A stretch of 10,517 nucleotides of DNA, taken from positions 1-10,517 of the forward strand of contig CAJUPK010000085.1 in assembly GCA_910588415.1 (NCBI GenBank), written 5' to 3'. Below, one piece after another: positions 1-6,488 of this stretch; the stretch's first letter is position 1; each line of letters starts with the position of its first letter. The notes below the pieces were generated by a model. The model saw nothing but the letters and a program-made list of their open reading frames with translations, was not told the DNA's origin and ran no database searches. The DNA is from an uncultured Oscillospiraceae bacterium. Its GTDB lineage: Bacteria; Bacillota; Clostridia; Oscillospirales; Acutalibacteraceae. The translations under genes were made by a program, and so were the position numbers.

Positions 1-605
1 TGGACGAGCCCACCTCCTTCCTGGACATCCGCCACAAGCTGGAGCTGCTGGCCATACTGAAGGACATGGTCCGCCTGCGGCAGCTGGCGGTGCTCATGAG
101 CCTCCACGAGCTGGATCTGGCCCAGAAGGTCAGCGACTGGGTGGTCTGCGTCCGGGGGGACCGGATTGACCGCCAGGGCCCGCCGGAGGAGATCTTTTCC
201 GCGGAGTACATCATGGAGCTCTACGGCGGAACCCGGGGCAGCTACAGCGCCCTCTTCGGCTCCCTGGAGCTGGAGCGGGCGGCGGGGGAGCCGGAGGTGT
301 TCGTCATCGGCGGCGTCGGGGCGGGGATCCCGGTCTACCGCCGCCTCCAGCGCCAGGGCGTGCCCTTTGCCGCCGGGGTCCTGCCGGAAAATGACGTGGA
401 CTTCCCGGTGGCCGCCGCCCTGGCCGCCCGGGTGGTGGCGGAGCGGCCCTTCCAGAGCGTGGGGGAGGAGGCCTTCCGGCAGGCGCGGGCGGTGATGGAC
501 CGGTGCCGCCGGGTGGTGTGCCCCCTGGAGCGCTTCGGGCCTGTGAACGAGAAAAACCGCCTGCTCCGGGATCTGGCCCGGCAGGCGGGAAAGCTGGAGG
601 AATAA
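1..605 (+). CDS. ABC transporter ATP-binding protein, iron-siderophore/cobalamin type (5' partial)
   Basis: The 5' end lies outside the window, and the reading frame is open from base 3 to the TAA at 603-605. The visible protein starts in the end of Walker B and the D-loop (DEPTSFLD, from base 3). About 30 residues later comes the H-switch (SLHELDLA), then a segment typical of the end of the ATPase domain (VCVRGDRID, GPPEEIF). This pattern fits the FecE/FepC/BtuD class, which powers import of iron-siderophores, haem or cobalamin from the cytoplasmic face of the membrane. The Walker A and signature motifs are not in the window. About 100 residues follow the ATPase domain, opening with VFVIGGVGAGIPVYRRL, which looks like a beta strand and glycine-rich loop. 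From memory, such tails occur in clostridial members of this class, but their function is unknown to me. It is transcribed towards the minus-strand genes, so it is not part of the sugar locus. Hand-counted GC is high (about 78% in rows 301 and 421). Confidence 0.85.
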   Translation, partial: DEPTSFLDIRHKLELLAILKDMVRLRQLAVLMSLHELDLAQKVSDWVVCVRGDRIDRQGPPEEIFSAEYIMELYGGTRGSYSALFGSLELERAAGEPEVFVIGGVGAGIPVYRRLQRQGVPFAAGVLPENDVDFPVAAALAARVVAERPFQSVGEEAFRQARAVMDRCRRVVCPLERFGPVNEKNRLLRDLARQAGKLEE

Positions 606-637
606 ACGCCCGTATTCAACGGCTGTGCATACAGAAA

Positions 638-672
638 ATCACCCTCTCCGCCGCTTGGACGGAGGGGGTGAT
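638..672. terminator. Bidirectional hairpin terminator between convergent genes
   Basis: The arms ATCACCCTCTCCG (638-650) and CGGAGGGGGTGAT (660-672) pair over 13 positions, with one T-G wobble and a 9-nt loop. Read on the minus strand, the hairpin is followed by TTTCTGT, a modest U-tract. On the plus strand it is followed by CTCTTTA. It lies 33 bases past the ABC ATPase stop and about 50 bases past the stop of the minus-strand gene ending at 722, where a shared terminator would be expected. Confidence 0.8.
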
Positions 673-721
673 CTCTTTAGCGATTCCGGCGTGCCGGCCA
701 TCAAGGGCTGTGGAAACCGGC

Positions 722-1855
722 CTATGCCAGCACCTCGTCCGCGATCCGCTCCATGGCGGCCACGTCGGCCTCCTTCACCGCGCCCTGAATGGTGTGGACC
801 GTGGGGCAGATGGTCACGTCCTTCATAGCCTCCAGATAGGCCCGCATGTGCTTGGCCGCCGAGGGGGCCCAGGACCCGTTCTCAATGAGGGCCGCTGTGC
901 GGCTCCGGTAGGTCTTGTCCCGCAGGTGGGCCATGAAGTGGTCCATGGCCGGGAACAGCCCGCCGTCGTAGGTGGGGCTCATGGCCACCAGCCTTCCGCA
1001 GCGGAAGGCCTCCTCCACCGCGACAGCCTGGTCCTCCCGGCACAGATCCACCAGCGCCCCCCGGCCGCAGCCCCTGCGCTCCAGGATCTCCTTCATCCTC
1101 CCGGCGGCCTGGGCGGTGTTGCCGTGGATGGTGGCAAAGGCCACCAGCACCGCGTCCTTCTCCTCCGGCTCATAGCGGCTCCAGCGGTCATACTTGTCCA
1201 GGTAGAAGCCCAGGTTCTCCCGCAGCACAGGGTGCTGCTCGGCCTCTGCCATCCGCTGGGCCTCTTCAACGGCCCGGCCTATCCAGGTCTGGATCCCCTG
1301 GATCACCAGGGTCTCCGCGTCGTAGAACTCCTCCCTGCCCGGGTTCTTCTCCCGGTACAGGGCCAGCTTCTCCAGCAGTCCGCCCCAGCCCAGGGACAGG
1401 CCCAGCTCATAGTCCCCGCCAAAGTGGGCGTCCGCGCCAATGCCAGAGACAATGCCGTACTTCTCCTGCTCCGGCTTCAGGTGGTCATAGGAATAGTCTG
1501 GGTTCCAGTTCAGCCTTTTTTCCGGCGACTTCTCCTCAAACCAGATCATGCTGTACATCCACCGGCAGGAGAACGCGTCCAGGGAGTCAATGTACACGGG
1601 ATGCTCGCTCATCAGCTTGTGAAAGTTCTTGCTCCACCCCTCGTACCCATACCAGGAGCCGTTCTCGTGGTTGGGGATGCAGTGGAACTGGTAGTCCTCT
1701 GGGGCGGGCACACTGCCGTAGTCGTCCCCGTCCTGGTACACTTTCATCTTTGATTTTATTTTCGTATCCTCCAGCTTCCGCTGTTTGAGGATCTTAATCC
1801 GGCGCTCATAGTCCATGGGCTCTTCCGGACGGAATAGGTTGACCCTGTTTTCCAT
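722..1855 (-). CDS. In-frame chimera: N-terminal glycyl radical enzyme (PFL-like) fragment fused to an FprA-type flavodoxin domain
   Basis: This is a 377-residue protein. The start is ATG at 1855-1853, four bases after AGGAAGGG; the frame stays open further upstream to 2011, but that part reads like non-coding sequence. Residues 1-215 resemble the N-terminus of pyruvate-formate-lyase-like glycyl radical enzymes (DAHFGGDYELGLSLGWGGLL at 142-161, FYDAETLVIQGIQTWIGRAV at 178-197). Residues from about 216 match the linker and flavodoxin domain of FprA-type flavoproteins: DKYDRWSRYEPEEK (220-233), an FMN phosphate loop at ATIHGNT (241-247) and MSPTYDGG (292-299). GREs are usually near 800 residues. 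The catalytic Cys and the C-terminal RVxGY glycine loop are both absent, so no GRE activity is expected. The metallo-beta-lactamase diiron half of FprA is also absent. The parts meet in HPVLRENL (bases 1211-1234). The neighbouring activase gene implies that an intact GRE once stood here. The gene is either a real deletion/fusion or an assembly chimera. Family calls are by recognition, without a search. Confidence 0.75.
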   Translation of the reverse strand: MENRVNLFRPEEPMDYERRIKILKQRKLEDTKIKSKMKVYQDGDDYGSVPAPEDYQFHCIPNHENGSWYGYEGWSKNFHKLMSEHPVYIDSLDAFSCRWMYSMIWFEEKSPEKRLNWNPDYSYDHLKPEQEKYGIVSGIGADAHFGGDYELGLSLGWGGLLEKLALYREKNPGREEFYDAETLVIQGIQTWIGRAVEEAQRMAEAEQHPVLRENLGFYLDKYDRWSRYEPEEKDAVLVAFATIHGNTAQAAGRMKEILERRGCGRGALVDLCREDQAVAVEEAFRCGRLVAMSPTYDGGLFPAMDHFMAHLRDKTYRSRTAALIENGSWAPSAAKHMRAYLEAMKDVTICPTVHTIQGAVKEADVAAMERIADEVLA

Positions 1856-2055
1856 ATTGCCCTTCCTTTCTCTAGGCAGCACCGCGCAAAGAGGGCGCGT
1901 GCGGTGCGCAAGCGTTGTTCTTGCAGCAGCTCTTCCCATTCTTTTCACTGCAAAATCGGTCCATGCCAACGGATAGGCGGGCGGCCCTGCCGCCTGGTTC
2001 CAAGCAGGCAAAACCCGCTTGAGAACCCCTGCCTATCTGACGGAAACAGTGGGAC
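1856..2055 (-). other. Intergenic leader of the GRE-like gene with two GC-rich hairpins
   Basis: This is a 200-bp spacer between the activase stop and the GRE-like start. It contains a perfect 7-bp inverted repeat, GCACCGC (1879-1885) and GCGGTGC (1901-1907), just upstream of the ribosome site. It also holds a tight hairpin, GGCGGC-CCT-GCCGCC (1980-1994). Neither is followed by a U-tract on the minus strand, so they do not look like terminators. I found no convincing -35/-10 pair, so cotranscription with the activase is the simplest reading. No small gene with a credible start was seen. Confidence 0.4.
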
Positions 2056-2958
2056 TCAGCCCACCCGTACCGGCAGGCCAGAGCGCTCCTCCGCCGCCTT
2101 CTTCAGCCGGTCCGCGGTCTCTGCGGCCGAGGGGCGGGAGCCCTCAAACTGGTTAACGGCCTGCAGGGCCTGGTACTTGCTCTCGCCCAGGGGGTTAAAC
2201 AGCAGCAGCTCGTAATACTGGGCGCCGCCCAGGCTGCCCACATAGGCCGCAATGCTGCCAATCTCCTCCTCTGTGTCGTTAACGCCGGGAATAACCGGGG
2301 TCCGCACCAAATAGTCCTTCCCGCTTTCCGCCACCTTTTTGGCGTTTTCCAAGATCCTCTGGTTGTCCACCCCGGTCCATTTTTTATGGATCTGGCTGTC
2401 AAAGACCTTGATGTCAAACATCATCAGGTCCACCAGGGGCAGCAGCCTCTCGTACACATGCCAGGGCGCGTACATATTGGTCTCCAGCGCAGTGGAGATC
2501 CCCTCCGCTTTCAGCGCCTCCAGCAGAGCATAGGCAAAATCCGGCTGGGTGGTCAGCTCTCCGCCGGAAAGGGTCACGCCCCCGCCAGAGTTCTCATAGT
2601 AGGCCCGGTCCTGCCGGATCTCCTCCATAACCTCTTCCACTGTCATCTCCCGGCCAGACATCACCAGGGCCCCGGTAAAGCAGCTTTGGGCGCAGCTGCC
2701 GCACCCCGTACACAGGGAGCGGTCGTAGTGCAAATTCCCCTCTTTTACAGACCTGGCCCCCGAGGGGCAGCAGGCCACGCAGGCGCCGCAGCCCAGGCAG
2801 TGCTGGGGGTATGTCATCAGCTGGGGCTTTATCTGCAGGGTCTCTGGGTTATGGCACCACTGGCAGGCCATGTTGCAGCCTTTGAAAAATACCGTGGTGC
2901 GTATGCCCGGTCCATCCCTTAAAGAAAATCTTTCAATCTCTGTTATGATGCCTTTCAT
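2056..2958 (-). CDS. Glycyl-radical-enzyme activating enzyme (radical SAM, PflA-like with ferredoxin-type insert)
   Basis: This is a 300-residue cytoplasmic radical SAM enzyme that should abstract a hydrogen from the glycine of a partner GRE, using S-adenosylmethionine and a reduced [4Fe-4S] cluster. The N-terminus carries the family hallmark FSLRDGPGIRT (11-21) and then C28-x3-C32-x2-C35. Next comes a two-cluster ferredoxin-like insert with Cys 54, 57, 60, 64 and Cys 83, 86, 89, 93, each set ending in CxxCxxCxxxC. This insert is typical of activases for non-PFL GREs such as dehydratases, decarboxylases and lyases. The SAM-binding SGGE is at 131-134. It is followed by LTTQ rather than the commoner PLxQ, a mild deviation. 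Length and motif spacing look complete. The ATG at 2958 has AGGGGAG five bases upstream. The expected partner lies directly downstream but is truncated (722-1855), so the activase may lack a local substrate. Confidence 0.92.
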   Translation of the reverse strand: MKGIITEIERFSLRDGPGIRTTVFFKGCNMACQWCHNPETLQIKPQLMTYPQHCLGCGACVACCPSGARSVKEGNLHYDRSLCTGCGSCAQSCFTGALVMSGREMTVEEVMEEIRQDRAYYENSGGGVTLSGGELTTQPDFAYALLEALKAEGISTALETNMYAPWHVYERLLPLVDLMMFDIKVFDSQIHKKWTGVDNQRILENAKKVAESGKDYLVRTPVIPGVNDTEEEIGSIAAYVGSLGGAQYYELLLFNPLGESKYQALQAVNQFEGSRPSAAETADRLKKAAEERSGLPVRVG

Positions 2959-2988
2959 GTCTTCTCCCCTTTTGATATAGAGTCCATC

Positions 2989-3015
2989 CCGTGACGTCCC
3001 CCAGGGATATCACGG
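2989..3015 (-). promoter_or_regulatory. Hairpin close to the activase ribosome site
   Basis: CCGTGA (2989-2994) pairs with TCACGG (3010-3015). After a 2x2 internal loop, TCCC (2997-3000) pairs with GGGA (3004-3007) around a 3-nt loop. On the minus-strand transcript it ends about 30 bases before the activase start codon, where it could affect translation or mRNA stability. Its tip, TCCC-nnn-GGGA, recurs in the larger hairpin at 3091-3130. The role is inferred from position only. Confidence 0.4.
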
Positions 3016-3090
3016 CGGCTGGCCTGCCTGCAAAGCAGTCCAGCTTGCCCTGTAAAATCAAACCGTCGGTACTGTTTTTTTATAGATATA

Positions 3091-3130
3091 GCGCGGCAGA
3101 GAGATCCCTGCGGGACGTTCTCCGCCGCGC
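3091..3130 (-). promoter_or_regulatory. Long two-stage hairpin in the activase leader
   Basis: GCGCGGCAGAGA (3091-3102) pairs with TCTCCGCCGCGC (3119-3130) at 11 of 12 positions; the one mismatch is A-C. It is capped by TCCC (3105-3108) and GGGA (3112-3115) around TGC. On the minus strand it is followed by an A-rich stretch, not U's, so it is not an intrinsic terminator for the upstream operon. It may be an mRNA processing or stabilising element, or part of a leader RNA. Confidence 0.45.
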
Positions 3131-3192
3131 CCTGGGCCTGGCCCCCAAGGCGGGTCTGGCCCTGTTGCTGTCAGCCATCTCCATGGCCCTGC

Positions 3193-3216
3193 CGGCTCCC
3201 TTCTCATGGGAAGCCG
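3193..3216. other. Hairpin followed by a T-run on the plus strand
   Basis: CGGCT+CCC (3193-3200) pairs with GGG+A+AGCCG (3208-3216), with one bulged A and a 7-nt loop. Six bases later the plus strand has six T's (3223-3228), which resembles a terminator read on the plus strand. No plus-strand gene precedes it, so it could only stop antisense transcription or be coincidental. It lies 37 bases past the stop of the minus-strand gene ending at 3253. Confidence 0.3.
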
Positions 3217-3252
3217 CCTGTCTTTTTTCCGGCTTTCCGCCAGACCGGGGCT

Positions 3253-4380
3253 TTACTCGCTCAGCTCCTCAAAGCGGACCTCTCTGCCCAGCTGGGCAGA
3301 CTTGTAAAACGCCTCGATGATGGAGACCACGTTCATGACCTCCTCCTGCTGGATGGGGTACTCCTCCATGGTCATGGTGCCGTCCAGCACCTTCAAAATG
3401 TACGCCAGCTCGTGGATGTGCCCGGTAAAGTCAGACTGGCCCGCATACTCGTCCGGGAACACCCGGGGGGTCACGTCTGTCTGGTACATGCCCTGGGTGG
3501 TCAGCAGCCGCAGGCCGTCGTCCCCAATGGTCAGGCCGCCCTTGTCGCCGCAGATGCTCACGGTGTTGCAGTTGGGCAGGTTCAGCGCCCAGGAGATCTT
3601 AAAGGTAACCGTCATGCCGTTGTCCAACCGGATGTACCCGTTGGAGAACTCCTCCACGTCAAACTCCTTCATGTCGAACTTTCTGGGGGTAAACAGGCCT
3701 GTGGGCGCGCCGCTTTCCGCGTTGGAGAAGGTGACGCCCTGCTCCTTGTTCACAATCTTTGTCACCGCGCTGCCATTGACAGCCACCATCTTGGGGTTGC
3801 CGGAGATGTACATCAGGTAGTCACACATATGCACGCCCAGGTCGCAGAAGGAGCCTCCCACATTCTCACTGGCCATGTGGAACATACCCCAGCGGGGAAC
3901 GCCCCGCCGCCGCACCAGGTTCAGGTCCGCGTAGTAGATATCGCCCAGGCAGCCGCTTTTGGCCATGTTGGCGGCAGCGCTGAAGTTGCCCATAAACCGC
4001 AGGGACTGGATCACAAACAGGTGCTTTCCCGCAGCCTCCGCAGCCTGGAACATCTCCCTGGCGTCCGCCCGGCTCATGGCCACCGGCTTTTCGCAGACCA
4101 CATGGCACCCAGCCTTAAAGCCAGCCAAAGTGTACTGCTTGTGGTAGGCGTTGGGGGTACACACAGAGAGAATGTCGGGCTTCACTTCCTCCAGCATCTT
4201 GGCCGGGTCTGTGTAATATTGGGGAATCCCGTGGCGCTGGGCGGTCTCTCGGGCCGCCTCCTCCCGGATATCCGCCACAGCGGCAATCTCCACCCGGCTG
4301 CCCATGGCCTTATACGCCGGGATGTGGGCCGCGTTGCAGATCATGCCGTTGCCGATAATGGCAACCTTATATGTTTTCAT
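3253..4380 (-). CDS. Gfo/Idh/MocA family NAD(P)-dependent oxidoreductase 1
   Basis: This is a 375-residue cytoplasmic dehydrogenase-like protein. I chose ATG 4380, which has AGAGGAG about eight bases upstream. An in-frame TTG two codons earlier sits almost on that ribosome site and is less likely. The Rossmann fold opens with VAIIGNGMICNAAHIPAY (6-23), giving a GxGxxxxxxH pattern. The family motif EKP is at 97-99, and Lys98 is the usual catalytic residue. GGSFCDLGVHMCDYL (175-189) supplies the Asp180 and His184 of the active-site DxGxH motif, so the catalytic set is complete. Family members oxidise or reduce hydroxyls of sugars, sugar acids, inositols or glycosides; the substrate cannot be read from sequence. 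It follows the isomerase gene after 34 bp and is the last gene of the four-gene cassette. Confidence 0.88.
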   Translation of the reverse strand: MKTYKVAIIGNGMICNAAHIPAYKAMGSRVEIAAVADIREEAARETAQRHGIPQYYTDPAKMLEEVKPDILSVCTPNAYHKQYTLAGFKAGCHVVCEKPVAMSRADAREMFQAAEAAGKHLFVIQSLRFMGNFSAAANMAKSGCLGDIYYADLNLVRRRGVPRWGMFHMASENVGGSFCDLGVHMCDYLMYISGNPKMVAVNGSAVTKIVNKEQGVTFSNAESGAPTGLFTPRKFDMKEFDVEEFSNGYIRLDNGMTVTFKISWALNLPNCNTVSICGDKGGLTIGDDGLRLLTTQGMYQTDVTPRVFPDEYAGQSDFTGHIHELAYILKVLDGTMTMEEYPIQQEEVMNVVSIIEAFYKSAQLGREVRFEELSE

Positions 4381-4414
4381 AAACAACTCTCCTCTTTGTT
4401 ATTTCCCATCCGGC

Positions 4415-5302
4415 TTAATACTCTCCGGCCAGGCACAGCTTCAGATGGTCCAAAGCCTGCTTGTTATAGCGCCGGGGATTGTCCGTAAACTCCAGCTCTA
4501 CAGACAGGTTGCCTGTATAGCCCACATTTTTCAGGGCCTGGATCACCGCGGTGTAGTCTGTGATGCCGCAGCCAGCGGGAATATTGCTTCTGGACACAGC
4601 GTCGCAGTCCTTGCAGTGTACGTTGAAAATGTGCTCGCCGCCCAATACATAGATGGACCACTCCGGGTCAATGTGCTGGGCCACCAGGTGGTTGGTATCC
4701 AGCTGGATGCCGAAATCCGGGTCGTTCACATCCTCCAGCATTTTCAGCATGGCATGGGGCGTGGAGACAATCGAGCCGGGGAAGCACTCCACGGACATGC
4801 GCAGACCATGCTTTTTGGCAATCTCTAGGCATTTGCGGTAGCTGTCCATCAGGTTGTTCCAGTCCGTCTGATAGCAATAGCCCTCGGGCATCTGGTAGCT
4901 CTGCTTGATGGCCGGAGCCGCAGGGTTAAAGCGCCAGCCGCGGGCGCCCCAGGGCAGCGGCACCAACGTGGACACAATCTTGCAGCCGATATGAACAGCC
5001 GTCTGGGCGGCCTTTTCAAAATGGGCCAGGCAGTCCGCCTGCCGGGCACTGTCCGGGTCGTTCCAGCCAGCCTCTTGGAACACAAACACATTGGGCTCCA
5101 GGCCGATGGAGCGGGAATGGTTCCCCAGGGCCTGGGCGGCCTCTTGGGTAAAGAACTGGTCCAGGGCCTCGGGCGTGCCCAGATAGTCCACGCCTTCAAA
5201 CCCAAGGTCACGAATCTGGCTGGCAATCTGAATCAGGGAATCCCCTTCGGGCATATCTTCCGGTATGGGCGTCCAGCCCCAGGCAACATTGGCTAATTTC
5301 AT
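4415..5302 (-). CDS. Sugar phosphate isomerase/epimerase family TIM-barrel protein (IolE/xylose isomerase-like)
   Basis: This 295-residue protein starts at ATG 5302, seven bases after AGGAGG. It has the metal-binding pattern of the AP-endonuclease-2/xylose-isomerase-like fold: Glu172 (SVECFPG), Asp202 and His205 (LDTNH), His229 (VHCKD) and Glu269 (VELE). A divalent-metal active site therefore looks intact. Family members isomerise or epimerise keto-sugars, dehydrate inosose (IolE), or act on 3-keto-glycosides. Its place between two Gfo/Idh/MocA genes suggests that it uses an oxidised product of one of them. It is 24 bp downstream of the gene ending at 5327 and 34 bp upstream of the next start, clearly the same transcription unit. 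The exact reaction is unknown. Confidence 0.85.
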   Translation of the reverse strand: MKLANVAWGWTPIPEDMPEGDSLIQIASQIRDLGFEGVDYLGTPEALDQFFTQEAAQALGNHSRSIGLEPNVFVFQEAGWNDPDSARQADCLAHFEKAAQTAVHIGCKIVSTLVPLPWGARGWRFNPAAPAIKQSYQMPEGYCYQTDWNNLMDSYRKCLEIAKKHGLRMSVECFPGSIVSTPHAMLKMLEDVNDPDFGIQLDTNHLVAQHIDPEWSIYVLGGEHIFNVHCKDCDAVSRSNIPAGCGITDYTAVIQALKNVGYTGNLSVELEFTDNPRRYNKQALDHLKLCLAGEY

Positions 5303-5326
5303 GATTTATCCTCCTGCGTATTCCTG

Positions 5327-6451
5327 TCAGCCGATGGTCCAACAGGCGTTTTTCACGTTTTCCATTTTCAGTGACCGGCTGGAGCGCAGTCCCGCGTCCA
5401 GCATAGCAGCGGACCAGAGGTTGTTCTGCAGGTCCATGGTGTAGTGGATGGGCTCTCCGGTCTCCAGGTGGTGGAACACCTCTTTGGCCAGGTCCTCCCG
5501 GCCCTCTGGCAGCGGGTAGTCATCCGAACAATAGACCTCGTTGGGCGTGGTGGAGTAGCGGTCATGGTACACGCACACATTGGCGCCCTTGCCCTGGTGC
5601 CCGCCGTTCTCCACGATCAGCGCGCCCTTTTCGCCCCACACAATGGGGCCGGAGGGGTAGCCGCTGCTCACGGTATTCCAGGTGCCCTCCAAAATGGCCA
5701 CGGCCTCTGGGTAGCGCACCATCAGGGAGGCGTAGTCCTCCGCGTCCCCAAACCGGTGGTTAAAGTTGGCCTTTAGGCCGTACACGCCCTGGGGCTCTGC
5801 TCCCAGGTACCAGTTGGCAAGAATGGTGCCATAGCAGCAGTAGTCCAGCATACTGCCTCCGCCTGCTGCCTCCTGGTGCCACCACTCCCGGCCCAGCTGG
5901 CGGTCGGTCATCACCTGGCCATAGGAGAAGGGGCCCAGGGAGTCCGGGTTGCGGAACTGGAAGCGGTATACCTTGCCGATAACCCCCTCGCTGACCAGCT
6001 TCTGCCCCAGGCGGGCACTGGCCTGCCAGGTGGTGGGCCAGTTGATCATGCACTTGCCCCCGCCAATGCGGGAGGCCCGCTCAATGGCCATGGCATGGGC
6101 TGTGGAATAGGCCAGGGGCTTCTCCACAACCACATGGATGCCCCGCATCAAAATCTCCGGGATCACCGTGCCATGGAAGGCGTTCTCGCAGTTGACCAGC
6201 ACCAGGTCGGGCTTTTGGTCCAAAAGCTGCGTATAGTCCTCGTACACCTTGTCAAAGCCGCACTGCTTCTGGCACTGCTCCAGGTTCATGGTGCGGCTGG
6301 AGCTCTCAAAATACTCAGACTCCACCATGGGCTTTATATCCGCCGCGCCTATCCACTCCACCCGTTCCGGCATGGCCAAAAAGGGCTTGATCTGGTCCAG
6401 TACGTGCATATGGGCAAATCCAACCAGCCCCACGCGGTACTTTTTCGTCAT
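5327..6451 (-). CDS. Gfo/Idh/MocA family oxidoreductase 2, divergent active site
   Basis: This is a 374-residue protein with ATG 6451, seven bases after GAGGT. The N-terminus RVGLVGFAHMHV (6-17) keeps the beta-strand start but has an altered GFAHMH in place of GxGxxG. EKP is at 110-112, with Lys111 as the presumed catalytic lysine. In the second motif GGGSMLDYCCYGTIL (197-211), Asp203 is present, but the position four residues on, usually His, is Tyr207. The family does contain such variants, so this probably marks a different subfamily, not a dead enzyme. About 60 residues at 160-220 are rich in Trp and Gly (REWWHQEAAGGGS). Substrate is not predictable. It lies 37 bp after oxidoreductase 3 and 24 bp before the isomerase, within one operon. 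Confidence 0.85.
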   Translation of the reverse strand: MTKKYRVGLVGFAHMHVLDQIKPFLAMPERVEWIGAADIKPMVESEYFESSSRTMNLEQCQKQCGFDKVYEDYTQLLDQKPDLVLVNCENAFHGTVIPEILMRGIHVVVEKPLAYSTAHAMAIERASRIGGGKCMINWPTTWQASARLGQKLVSEGVIGKVYRFQFRNPDSLGPFSYGQVMTDRQLGREWWHQEAAGGGSMLDYCCYGTILANWYLGAEPQGVYGLKANFNHRFGDAEDYASLMVRYPEAVAILEGTWNTVSSGYPSGPIVWGEKGALIVENGGHQGKGANVCVYHDRYSTTPNEVYCSDDYPLPEGREDLAKEVFHHLETGEPIHYTMDLQNNLWSAAMLDAGLRSSRSLKMENVKNACWTIG

Positions 6452-6488
6452 AAAACTGACCTCTTTTCTTTAATAAAATAGTATCTTC

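Larger units (their letters stand above)
2959..3252 (-). other. 294-bp hairpin-rich intergenic region / 5' leader of the activase gene
   Basis: This gap separates the Gfo/Idh/MocA gene ending at 3253 from the activase start at 2958. I see no credible gene in it. It holds three hairpins (2989-3015, 3091-3130, 3193-3216) and an AT-rich patch at 3075-3090 (TTTTTTTATAGATATA on the plus strand). On the minus strand no hairpin is followed by a U-tract, so readthrough from the oxidoreductase genes is possible. The patch could hold a -10 element, but I could not pair it with a good -35 site. No known riboswitch class was recognised. Confidence 0.45.

Noticed and set aside
1..605. ABC ATPase as the motor of the sugar permeases at 7759-9514
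   Set aside because: It belongs to the iron-siderophore/cobalamin class, lies on the opposite strand and is separated by a terminator. CUT1 sugar importers use MalK/MsmK-type ATPases.
503..1753. Long plus-strand open frame (416 codons) opposite the chimeric gene
   Set aside because: It overlaps the 3' end of the ABC ATPase gene and lies antisense to a frame with recognisable GRE and flavodoxin motifs. Its composition is that of a high-GC antisense shadow, and it starts without a ribosome site.
1856..2011. Upstream extension of the chimeric gene to an earlier start
   Set aside because: The extra 52 residues look random and span a GC-rich hairpin. The ATG at 1855 has a good ribosome site and begins where the GRE similarity begins.
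3193..3228. Intrinsic terminator on the plus strand
   Set aside because: The hairpin and T6 run fit the shape, but no plus-strand gene ends there. Six bases separate stem and T-run. Listed only as a low-confidence hairpin.
2991..3320. Small plus-strand frame in the activase leader (109 codons)
   Set aside because: It runs into the antisense of the 3253-4380 gene, has no ribosome site and shows no protein features. The gap is better explained as structured leader.
3412..4488. Plus-strand open frame of 358 codons
   Set aside because: Antisense to the Gfo/Idh/MocA gene with complete EKP and DxGxH motifs. The His/Val/Gly-rich translation is typical of an antisense shadow.
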